From Sphaerisporangium aureirubrum (GTDB taxonomy: Bacteria > Actinomycetota > Actinomycetes > Streptosporangiales > Streptosporangiaceae), in assembly GCF_042658925.1 (NCBI RefSeq), contig NZ_JBHSRF010000004.1, positions 1-64,000 of the forward strand: a stretch of DNA of 64,000 nucleotides, written 5' to 3'. The position numbers and the translations under genes were made by a program. Below the pieces are notes generated by a model, which searched no databases, had not been told where the DNA came from, and saw only the letters and a list, made by a program, of their open reading frames with translations. This document shows, one piece after another, positions 25,627 through 33,061 of the stretch (within the stretch, counting starts at the first letter, position 1; each line of letters starts with the position of its first letter).

Positions 25627-27594
25627 TCACGACGGGGCCTCCAGATCCCGGACGGCGCGGCAGGCGGCGCTGACGGCGGCGTCGGCGTCCGCGCCGGGGA
25701 CGGCGTCGGAACCGGCGATGGCGATCCGGCCGAAGCGGCGGCGCGCCGTCTCGGCGGGGGCCGGGCCGCCCGGGTGGAAGGCGTCCCAGGGCCGCGCGTA
25801 CGCCGGGGAGAACCCGTGGCCCCAGCGGTTGACGGTGAGCCCCTCGACGTCGCGCGCCGGGTCGAACCCCCACGGGCCGAGCAGCCGGGCCAGTTGCTCC
25901 CGCACGCCGAACTCCAGCGCCCCGTACGGCGTGCCCGCCAGCGCCCGCCGTCCCGCCACGGCCGCGTCCCCCGGCGCGGTGCCGGGCGTGGCGGGCGTGT
26001 GCACCAGATGCGCGGTGATGGGCTCGCCGGGGGTCGCCGGGCAGCGGTAGGCGCCCAGGCTCACCGGCGCGGCCAGTTCGGCGCCCGCCCAGTACGCCCC
26101 GGTGAAGCGCACCCGGTGCACCCCGGCGTCCCGCCAGGCCCGCCAGTCGCGCAGCTGCGCCGTCGCGTGCACCACCGGCATCCGCACCGCCCGCCGCATC
26201 GCCTCCTTCTGCGCGGCGGGCAGGTCGTCCACCACGTACGGGATGACGCTGTGCCAGCACGCCATGACGACCCCGCCGGCCCGTACCGTGCGCACCCGCG
26301 CGCCGTCGAAGTAGCCCACCGTCGCGCCGGTCGCCGTCCCCGGCGGCCCGTCGTTGCGCACCAGGACCACCGGGCTGGACAGGCGCACCCGGACCCGGTT
26401 GCCCGCGCGGTCCAGCGCGGCGTGGTCGAACGCCGTGGTGGTGATGTGCTCCATCGAGGGGTCGGCCGCGAACCCCGGCACCATGCGGCCGACCATCATC
26501 CGCACCAGTGCCTGGTTGCCCTCGGGGAAGCAGTACACGTCCGCCTGCCCCGAGGCGCGCCGCTCGGCCACCCGCGGCGAGTTGTACGGCGACGGCTCGG
26601 CCGCAAGCCCGAGCCCCGCGAAACCCGGGTAGGCGAACGGCCCGGACAGCGCCCAGGCGTCCAGCGCGCCGAGCGCGTCGGCGCCGTACGCCCAGGTGGC
26701 GCTCGGCATGGTCTGGCAGAACCGCACCGCGTCGGGGTGGACGCGGCAGACGTCCCGCAGGAAACCCTGGTAGGTCAGCCCGGCGAGCAGCCGCTTCTTG
26801 TGGTCGTCCGGCAGGCCCGGGAACCAGTCGGGAGCGTGGTCGAACAGCATGACGAGGTCCTGCCTGGCCCGTTCGGCGATCGGCAGCTCGGCCGCCCACT
26901 CGGCGGTGGCGCGACCCGGCCGCAGCACCACCAGCCGGTCGCGGCCGAAGGTCTCCCGGTCGCAGAACACCGCCTCGTGCATGCCGAGGCCGGGGTAGAG
27001 ACCGGTGTCGTGCTGGCGCCCCGGGACGACGCCGAGTTCGGCGAGCAGCTCGCGGCCCTCGGGGGACCAGGCGCGCGGCGCGTACAACGCGCCGGAGCCG
27101 CCGTGCGCGACGAGCGGGCCGCGGCGTCCCGCCGGGTGGAACTCGTTGCGCCGGGCCTGGCCGCCGATGTCGTCGTGGTTGTCCAGCACCAGCACCCGCG
27201 CGCCGGGGTGGCGCCTGGTCCAGGTGTAGGCGGCGGTGACGCCGCTGATGCCGGCGCCGACCACGACGAGGTCGTAGCGCTCCCCGGTGGGCTCCGGCGT
27301 GCCCGCGTGCCGCCAGAACCGCCCGTCGCGCAGCGCGTGCGGCACCGCGACGGCGTCCGGGGTGTCGCCGCGCAGCCCCTGCGCGCTCGCCGGGTGCCGC
27401 GACTCCTGGCTTTCGGCGGGCGGGCGGGCGCGCGGGAGCGTCCTCGCGGGTGGGGAGGGGGCGGGCACGGCCGCGCAGGTGACCGCGGTCGCGACCCCGT
27501 CCAGGAAGTCGCGCCGGCTGATCGGGCGGTCCATCCCGAGCTCGCGTGCGCGCCTTCCCGGAAGATCATCGCCAAGCGGGAAATGAGCCGTCAT
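25627..27594 (-). CDS. Tat-exported FAD oxidoreductase, spermidine-dehydrogenase-like
   Basis: A 655-residue flavoprotein. A twin-arginine motif (ISRRDFLDGVATAVTCAAVP) starts near residue 25. Then YDLVVVGAGISGVTAAYTW binds FAD, and VLVLDNHDDIGGQARRNEF is the ribose-binding acidic segment. The overall order and the GSGALYAP and CFPEGNQALVRMMVGRMVPG blocks resemble periplasmic spermidine dehydrogenase (SpdH-like) proteins. The C-terminus IAIAGSDAVPGADADAAV closes the FAD fold. Start may be ATG 27594 (GGGGTG upstream) or ATG 27534, which gives a shorter Tat n-region. It probably oxidises amines outside the membrane; substrate not proven. Confidence 0.78.
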   Translation of the reverse strand: MTAHFPLGDDLPGRRARELGMDRPISRRDFLDGVATAVTCAAVPAPSPPARTLPRARPPAESQESRHPASAQGLRGDTPDAVAVPHALRDGRFWRHAGTPEPTGERYDLVVVGAGISGVTAAYTWTRRHPGARVLVLDNHDDIGGQARRNEFHPAGRRGPLVAHGGSGALYAPRAWSPEGRELLAELGVVPGRQHDTGLYPGLGMHEAVFCDRETFGRDRLVVLRPGRATAEWAAELPIAERARQDLVMLFDHAPDWFPGLPDDHKKRLLAGLTYQGFLRDVCRVHPDAVRFCQTMPSATWAYGADALGALDAWALSGPFAYPGFAGLGLAAEPSPYNSPRVAERRASGQADVYCFPEGNQALVRMMVGRMVPGFAADPSMEHITTTAFDHAALDRAGNRVRVRLSSPVVLVRNDGPPGTATGATVGYFDGARVRTVRAGGVVMACWHSVIPYVVDDLPAAQKEAMRRAVRMPVVHATAQLRDWRAWRDAGVHRVRFTGAYWAGAELAAPVSLGAYRCPATPGEPITAHLVHTPATPGTAPGDAAVAGRRALAGTPYGALEFGVREQLARLLGPWGFDPARDVEGLTVNRWGHGFSPAYARPWDAFHPGGPAPAETARRRFGRIAIAGSDAVPGADADAAVSAACRAVRDLEAPS

Positions 27595-27890
27595 TCCGCG
27601 ATCATCACCCCTGCCGGAAAACGGAAAGCGATGGGGCGCGGGGGGTGGATGAACTCTTTCTGGGTTTATTGCGCCCCCTGTACGGGGCGATGTTTGCGAT
27701 TTGTAACCTTTCCTGTCCTAAGCCGGGAACGTCGGGGTTTACCAGGCCGTTAGGGGAGGTGAAGGCGATGCGCGCGGGTGGCCCGAGTCACGGGGATGGG
27801 GCCGCCGAGCCCGTTCTCCGTGCTGATAAAGCGGGGCGAACGGAGTACTGTTCGCGTGCGGCGATGCATTCGACGACGGGGTGACAACGG
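27595..27890. other. Intergenic region, promoters for flavoprotein and nfeD/flotillin
   Basis: 296 bp with no supported gene. It is somewhat less GC-rich than the flanks. It holds a GCCCC-CTGTAC-GGGGC inverted repeat near 27680 and a GATAAAGCGG sequence at about 27833 that could be a -10 element. I looked for a riboswitch and found no convincing match. Confidence 0.4.
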
Positions 27891-28091
27891 GTGGTCGGCA
27901 GGCAGGGCAGGGTGACCGGCCGTATTGGTCCGGGCCTTGTGGGTGAGGTGTTGGTGCCGATACGCGGGGGCGTCGAGGCGTTCTACGCCTACCCGTCGGT
28001 TCCCGACGAAGAGATCGCCCCGGGGACGATCGTGATCATCGTCGAGTATTCGCCGCCACGAACGATCTACGTGGCCCGCGCGATCGTCTGA
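27891..28091 (+). CDS. NfeD-like OB-fold protein
   Basis: A 66-residue protein: GRQGRVTGRIGPGLVGEVLV, then GGVEAFYAYPSVPDEEIAPG and VIIVEYSPPRTIYVAR. This is the small beta-barrel domain of NfeD proteins without membrane part or protease. Stand-alone NfeD-like genes (NfeD1b type) sit directly before flotillin genes, as here (34 bp). It is thought to assist flotillin assembly. Start GTG 27891 has CGGGGTGACAACG upstream. Confidence 0.78.
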   Translation: MVGRQGRVTGRIGPGLVGEVLVPIRGGVEAFYAYPSVPDEEIAPGTIVIIVEYSPPRTIYVARAIV

Positions 28092-28125
28092 CTCTCCCAC
28101 CCCCTTTTGTGCAACCGGAGGTCCA

Positions 28126-29649
28126 ATGACCACCACCGAGCTGGCCTTCTGGGTCGGCGGCGTCATCGTCCTGTTCGTCGTCATCACACTGTTGTTCAAA
28201 GCGGTGTGGCGGGTCGCCGAGCCCAACGAGGCGCTCATCATCTCCGGGCTCGCGGCCCGAGGTAAGAATGAACTGGCCGAAAGCCTGGGCTTCAAGATCA
28301 TCACCGGGAAGGGCACCGCGGTGCTCCCCGGGTTCCAGACGGCGCGGCGGCTGCGTCTCGACAGCCGGGCCACCAACCTCCAGGTGAACTGCGTGACACA
28401 GCAGGGCATCCCGGTGCAGGTCCGCGGCGTGATCATCTACAAGGTCGGCGACGACTTCACGTCCATCGCCAACGCGGCCCGGCGCTTCCTCGACCAGCAG
28501 GACAGCATGAGCGGTGCCATCCACGAGCTGTTCACCGGCCACCTGCGCTCCATCATCGGCAACCTCACCGTCGAGGACCTCATCCTCAACCGCGAGCGCT
28601 TGACCGGTGAGACCCGCAGCAGCGCCGCCGACGAGATGAGCAAGCTCGGACTGGTGGTCGACTCCCTGCAGATCCAGGAGATCGACGACGAGACCGGCTA
28701 CATCGCCAACCTCGGCAAGCCGCACGCCGCCCGCATCGCCGCCGCCGCCCGCATCGCCGAGGCGCAGCGCGACCAGGAGGCCACCGAGGCCGAGCAGGTG
28801 TCCGCCGCCAAGAAGGCCGCCGCCATCCGCGAGTCCCAGATCCAGCAGGCCGGCTACCAGGCCGAGATCGACCAGGCCTCCGCCAAGGCCCGGCAGGCGG
28901 GCCCGCTGTCGGAGGCCACCGCCCGCCAGGAGGTCGTGGTCCAGGAGACCCGGGCCGCCGAGCTGGAGGCCAACCTCTCCGAGCAGCGCCTCCAGTCGCA
29001 GGTCCGCAAGCCCGCCGACGCCAGGGCGTACGAGACGGTCACCATCTCCCAGGCCGAGCGCGACGCCCGCATCGCCCAGGCCGAGGCCGAGGCCAGGGAG
29101 ACCGAGCTGCGCGCCGTGGCCCAGGCCTCCCAGGTCAAGCAGGCCGCCGCCGCCGAGGCCGAGTCCGTGCGCCTGCGCGCCGAGGCCGCCGCCGGCGCCG
29201 CCCGCGCCACCGGTGAGGGCGAAGCCGCCGCCAACAAGGCCCGCGCCCTCGCCGACGCCGAAGGCGCCAAGGCCAAGGGCCTCGCCGACGCGGAGGCCGC
29301 CCGCGCCCGCGGCCTCGCCGACGCCGAATCCGCCAAGGCCAAGGGCCTCGCCGAAGCCGAAGCGATCCAGGCCCGCGCCCAGGCCCTGGCCAAGAACCAG
29401 GAAGCCGTGATCGCCCAGCAGCTGGCCGAGAACTGGCCCCAGATCGTCGAAGCGGCCTCCAAGGCCTTCGGCAACATCGACCACATGGTCGTCCTCAACG
29501 GAGCCCAAGGCGTGGAGGAACTCCTCGCCAAAGCCATGACCCTGGGCGGCACCGGCCTAGGCCTCGCCCGCTCCCTCTTCGCCAACGCCACCCCCCCAAG
29601 CCTCAACGGCACCGAACCCCCCACCAAGACCCCCACCGAAACCGCCTGA
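28126..29649 (+). CDS. floT: Flotillin (SPFH-domain membrane scaffold)
   Basis: A 507-residue flotillin. An N-terminal membrane helix (AFWVGGVIVLFVVITLLF, residues 7-24) precedes the SPFH domain (about 28-200; NEALIISGL, GIPVQVRGVIIYKVGDD). A long Ala/Glu-rich coiled coil follows (about 205-430) with tandem KAKGLADAEAARARGLADAE-type heptads, and a C-terminal segment MVVLNGAQGVEELLAKAM. Flotillins organise functional membrane microdomains. Start ATG 28126 has a perfect GGAGGT. The NfeD-like gene upstream supports the assignment, and a hairpin terminator follows. Confidence 0.93.
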   Translation: MTTTELAFWVGGVIVLFVVITLLFKAVWRVAEPNEALIISGLAARGKNELAESLGFKIITGKGTAVLPGFQTARRLRLDSRATNLQVNCVTQQGIPVQVRGVIIYKVGDDFTSIANAARRFLDQQDSMSGAIHELFTGHLRSIIGNLTVEDLILNRERLTGETRSSAADEMSKLGLVVDSLQIQEIDDETGYIANLGKPHAARIAAAARIAEAQRDQEATEAEQVSAAKKAAAIRESQIQQAGYQAEIDQASAKARQAGPLSEATARQEVVVQETRAAELEANLSEQRLQSQVRKPADARAYETVTISQAERDARIAQAEAEARETELRAVAQASQVKQAAAAEAESVRLRAEAAAGAARATGEGEAAANKARALADAEGAKAKGLADAEAARARGLADAESAKAKGLAEAEAIQARAQALAKNQEAVIAQQLAENWPQIVEAASKAFGNIDHMVVLNGAQGVEELLAKAMTLGGTGLGLARSLFANATPPSLNGTEPPTKTPTETA

Positions 29650-29657
29650 CCAAGCGA

Positions 29658-29695
29658 CTCCCGGCAGGGAAGCGGCCCCCGCCCCCTGCCGGGAG
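29658..29695 (+). terminator. Hairpin terminator after flotillin
   Basis: CTCCCGGCAGGG (29658-29669) pairs perfectly with CCCTGCCGGGAG (29684-29695) around a 14-base loop, 8 bp after the flotillin stop. No T run. Confidence 0.75.
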
Positions 29696-29759
29696 CCCCC
29701 GCACGCGGTGGCCCGGCCCCTACGGCCGGAGTCCCCCGTTCCGGATCACTTCTTGGCCC

Positions 29760-30321
29760 GGCGCCGGTACGGCGGGAAGTGGAACGGCGAATACGGCGCC
29801 GTTTTACGGCGGCTAACCCGTGGTGTGCGCGGCGCCGATGAAATGGTCCTTGCGCAGGGCGCGCTTCGCGCGGAAAGGCGCAAGGGCTGTGCTCAGGCGG
29901 GGGACACCCCCGCACCCCCGGGCCTGCCGGGCTCATGGTGCTGCACCGCGACACGTCCCGGTGAACACTCGCCGTCTCGGTCCACGCCTCCGGCCTGGCT
30001 CCATGCCCCGCCTTACGGGGGCCCGGCTCTCGTCGCCTTCTGGGAGTCATGTGCACCGGCGCCGCGTCGGCGGGCCGTGGCACGGCGAAGTCGGCGCCGC
30101 CGTACGGCGGAAAACCACACGTATCCACCCGCCACGGAAATGGTCCTCGCAGAGGGTGCGCTTCGCGCGGAAGCCGCAAGGGCTGTCTTATGTGGGGGCA
30201 GGCCCCCACACCCCGGCCCTGCCGGGCTCATAGTGCTCCACCGCCACATGTTCCGTCGGGCCGGTGTCGCGCCGTATGACGGCGCCGTGTTCGCCGTCCA
30301 CCTTCCCGCCGACCCGGCGCC
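29760..30321. repeat. MITE-like element, composite of two units
   Basis: The left end (29760-29812, GGCGCCGGTACGGCGGGAAG...) and right end (30269-30321, ending CCGACCCGGCGCC) are inverted copies of one about 53-bp sequence. A third copy in left orientation lies inside at 30058-30110. Each internal unit carries ATGGTCCT-x-GC...GCGCTTCGCGCGGAA...GCAAGGGCTGT (29843-29890 and 30140-30186) followed by a CTGCCGGGCTCAT motif. No transposase-like frame is present, and I could not see a target duplication. Short open frames here are incidental. Confidence 0.75.
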
Positions 30322-30339
30322 GGACAAAGACGAACCCGA

Positions 30340-30470
30340 CGAGGCGACGGGGGCTCTGGCGGCACCGCCGTATGGCGGACGACCCGGCCGTACGGACGTC
30401 CCGGGCATGGCCATCGCGCAGGACGCGCTCCGCGCGAGAAGACGCAAGGGCTGTATTCGGGCGGAGGACA
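30340..30470 (+). repeat. Degenerate copy of the MITE-like repeat
   Basis: CACCGCCGTATGGCGGA near 30363 resembles part of the terminal repeat. 30407-30454 (ATGGCCATCGCGCAGG...GCAAGGGCTGT) matches the internal core of the full copies with several changes. No flanking inverted ends are left. With the composite element it fills the 890-bp gap between flotillin and the ICL/PEPM gene. Confidence 0.6.
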
Positions 30471-30540
30471 CTCCCGAGCCTGTCGACCCCCCGCCTCCCT
30501 CCACCCCCATGGCCCTGCCGCTCGGCTGGGCGGGGGCCGG

Positions 30541-31329
30541 TCAGGGCTGTGGGGGAGCGAAGGGTGATGTGCCGGAGGTGATGGTGTCGAGGAGGGTGCG
30601 GTGGTGGGTTTGGAGAAGGGTGTGGAGGCCGGCGCCGAAGCTGATCCGGGCTACGCCCATGGTGGACAGGTCGGGGATCGAGGGCATGCCGGGGAGGAGC
30701 AGGATGTTGACGGGGGCGGCGATCTCGGTGACCAGAGTGGTGATCACGGCGGGGTCGGTGGCGAGGATCGGGAAGACGCAGTCGGCGCCCGCTCGCAGGT
30801 AGCGGCGGCCGCGTTCGACCGCCTCGGTGAGGCGTTGCCCGGGGGAGCCGGTGCCGTGCACGAACGTGTCGGCGCGGGCGTTGATCACCAGCTCAGGGGC
30901 GGCGGCTCGTACGGCGGACAGGAAGTCCTCCTGCTCGGCGGGGTCGATGATCGCGCCGGTGCGCGGGTCGGAGTCCTCGAGGTTCACGCCCACCGCCCCG
31001 GCCGCCGCCACACGCTCGGCCAGCTCGGCGGGTGCCATGCCGTACCCGCGTTCCATGTCGGCCGTGACCGGCACCGGCACCGCCCGCGTGATCCGCGCCA
31101 CCGCCGCCAGCATCTCCTCGGCGGGTGTGGCCTCACCGTCGTCGTACCCCAGTGACCGGGCCACCGCCGCGCTGCCGGTGGCCACCACCGGGAACCCGGC
31201 GTCCACCACGACCCGCGCCGACCCCGCGTCCCACACGTTCGGCAGCACCAGCGGCCGTCCGGGCACGTGCAGCGCCCGGAGTGTCGCCGACTTCTCGGTG
31301 AGCGCCGCCCGTTCGACGGGCGCGCTCAT
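30541..31329 (-). CDS. Isocitrate lyase/phosphoenolpyruvate mutase-superfamily protein
   Basis: A 262-residue TIM-barrel protein of the ICL/PEPM superfamily (PEP_mutase group). Seen: LVLPNVWDAGSARVVVDAGFPVVATGSAAVA, the metal-binding segment VTADMERGYG, VNLEDSDP and INARADTFVHG. Members cleave or rearrange C-C or C-P bonds in 2-oxoacid-type substrates (for example 2-methylisocitrate or oxaloacetate); this one lacks the KKCGH signature of true isocitrate lyases. The start ATG 31329 overlaps the AhpD-like gene stop (ATGA), so the two are coupled. Confidence 0.84.
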   Translation of the reverse strand: MSAPVERAALTEKSATLRALHVPGRPLVLPNVWDAGSARVVVDAGFPVVATGSAAVARSLGYDDGEATPAEEMLAAVARITRAVPVPVTADMERGYGMAPAELAERVAAAGAVGVNLEDSDPRTGAIIDPAEQEDFLSAVRAAAPELVINARADTFVHGTGSPGQRLTEAVERGRRYLRAGADCVFPILATDPAVITTLVTEIAAPVNILLLPGMPSIPDLSTMGVARISFGAGLHTLLQTHHRTLLDTITSGTSPFAPPQP

Positions 31330-31823
31330 TGGCCGTGCGGACGGTAGTGGCCGGGCTCCATGCGGGTGGCCACGCCGATGCGGTTCCACGCGTTGATGAC
31401 CGTGACGGCCCAGATGAGTTTGCCCAGCTCCTCCTCGCTGAACTGCTCGCCCGCCCGCGCGTAGAGCTCGTCGGAGAGCCCGTCCTCCGCGATCAGCGTC
31501 ACGGCCTCGGTGAGCTCCAGCGCCACCCGCTCCCGCTCGGTGAAGAACGGCGTCTCCCGCCAGGCGGACAGCGTGTAAAGCCGCTGCTCGGTCTCCCCCG
31601 CCGCCCGCGCGTCGATGGTGTGCATGTCCAGGCAGAACGCGCACCCGTTGATCTGCGAGGCACGAACCCGGACGAGCTCCAGCAACGACCGCTCCAGCCC
31701 ACTCCCCGACACGGTGGCGTCCAGCTGAAGCATGGCTTGGTAGATGTCAGGAGTCCGCCGCTTGACGGCCACCCGGGGCGCGTGCGGCGCGACCTTGGCG
31801 CCATCCCTCGTCGAAGTCTTCAT
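31326..31823 (-). CDS. Carboxymuconolactone decarboxylase/AhpD-like protein
   Basis: A 165-residue all-helical protein of the CMD/AhpD family. The redox-type motif is INGCAFCLDMHTIDAR (Cys-x-x-Cys followed by His), so it is more AhpD-like peroxidase partner than decarboxylase. The C-terminal AVTVINAWNRIGVATRMEPGHYRP is typical of this subgroup. Start ATG 31823. It is the first gene of a two-gene operon with the ICL/PEPM gene. Confidence 0.87.
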   Translation of the reverse strand: MKTSTRDGAKVAPHAPRVAVKRRTPDIYQAMLQLDATVSGSGLERSLLELVRVRASQINGCAFCLDMHTIDARAAGETEQRLYTLSAWRETPFFTERERVALELTEAVTLIAEDGLSDELYARAGEQFSEEELGKLIWAVTVINAWNRIGVATRMEPGHYRPHGQ

Positions 31824-31974
31824 AGGACGATGCTAAAAGCGCCCCCACCAGCACCGTCAGGCGGGTCCCCACCCCCCAGAAGACGATCACCCCGGTCCCG
31901 GAGCCGCTCCTCCCGCGAAGGCGGTCGCCGAAAGCCGCCGTATCTGTCGTCGCGAACATGCCCGCGCCCGCCGC

Positions 31975-32367
31975 TCAGGAGGTGACGGCGGCTCGCTCGG
32001 CGGCACTGCGCTCGACACAGAACTCGTTCCCCTCGATGTCGGCGAGGGTGACCCAGCCGGAGCCGTCGGGCCGGCGCCGGTCGCCGACCAGAGTGGCGCC
32101 GAGGGACAGCAGACGCTCGACCTCCTCGTCGCGAGTGCGGTCCGTGGGCTGAATGTCGAAGTGGATCCGGTTCTTGACCGTCTTCCCCTCGGGCACGGCG
32201 ATGAACAGGATCGATATGCCCTCCGCCTCGACCAAGGCCTCGGGGTCCCCGGGCTGGTCGTCGTCACTGATCTTGCTACCCAGCACCTCGGCCCAGAAGT
32301 TCCCGAGCCGGTAGGTATCCGCACAGTCGATGCTCACATGGTGCACAAGAGAAGCCATGGCTGACAT
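31975..32367 (-). CDS. VOC-family protein (glyoxalase-like)
   Basis: A 130-residue single-domain VOC protein: LVHHVSIDCADTYRLGNFWAEVLG at the start, KNRIHFDIQPTDR in the middle and VTLADIEGNEFCVERS at the end (metal-ligand positions His, His, Glu). This is the Glyoxalase_6 style common in actinomycetes and usually of unknown substrate. Start may be ATG 32367 or 32358. The 150 bp between it and the AhpD-like gene hold nothing I can support. Confidence 0.8.
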   Translation of the reverse strand: MSAMASLVHHVSIDCADTYRLGNFWAEVLGSKISDDDQPGDPEALVEAEGISILFIAVPEGKTVKNRIHFDIQPTDRTRDEEVERLLSLGATLVGDRRRPDGSGWVTLADIEGNEFCVERSAAERAAVTS

Positions 32368-32579
32368 TGTGGCGAGCGACCAGACGTCCTCCGAAGTCGG
32401 CCCTCACGAACCGCCGGACATGCCCACCCCCGGCAGACCGCTTCACACGCTGCACTGCCACCCGGCCCACCGTCCCCGCACACACTCGGCGTTGCCCGCC
32501 GTGGCGCCCCGCCCCGCCTTGCCCTGCTTCGCCCCGCCTCGCCCGCCCCGCCCCGCCGCGTCGTCAGGTTTGCCTCACT

Positions 32580-32846
32580 GGCGCCGGGTCGGCGGGACGT
32601 TGTACGGCGAATACGGCGCCGCCGTACGGCGGGACACCGATCCACCGGAACCCATCGCGGTGGATCATGGTGAGCCCGGCAGGTCCCGGGAGTGCGGGGG
32701 TGTCCCCCGCCGAGAACAGCCCTCGCGCCTTCTCGCGCGAAGCGCGGCCTCCGCGAGGACCATTTCACCGGCACCGCACACACCACGGGTTTCCCGCCGT
32801 ACAGCGGCGCCGACTTCGCCGTACAACGTCCCGCCGACCCGGCGCC
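32580..32846. repeat. MITE-like element with 54-bp terminal inverted repeats
   Basis: 32580-32633 and 32793-32846 are inverted copies with 51 of 54 bases matching (ends GGCGCCGGGTCGGCGGG). The 159-bp interior holds the same core as the 29.8-30.2 kb copies but reversed (ACAGCCCTCGCGCC...GAGGACCAT at 32716-32763), plus the GAGCCCGGCAGG motif. The interior is therefore inverted relative to those copies. The rest of the 690-bp gap (32368-33061) is GC-rich with no supported gene. Confidence 0.85.
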
Positions 32847-33061
32847 GAACCTACAACCTGTGAAGGGTGGCGAGAACCGGGGTCGTATCGGCGCGCCGGT
32901 ACACGCGATCCGCGGCGAGAAAGCGGGGCCGTGCGGTGGGGTGAGGGCTCAAGGGGTGGTGAGGTGGACGGACGGTTGGGGGTGGGTGGGGGTGGGGAGG
33001 TAGTGGCTTGCCCCCTTGATGTCACGGTGCGTTGGTGGCCGGTTGCGGACGGGAGGCGGCG

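Noticed and set aside
27670..27890. Possible riboswitch in the leader of the NfeD-like/flotillin genes
   Set aside because: Hairpins and GGG/CCC blocks are present, but I could not match the conserved core of ydaO, ykkC or cobalamin types; left as plain intergenic.
29760..30600. Open frames of 76-364 codons across the repeat block
   Set aside because: They span inverted repeats and have repeat-derived, low-complexity translations; the DNA is better explained as MITE-like.
32570..32860. Target-site duplication flanking the 267-bp element
   Set aside because: The bases directly outside the two ends do not match each other, so no duplication can be claimed.
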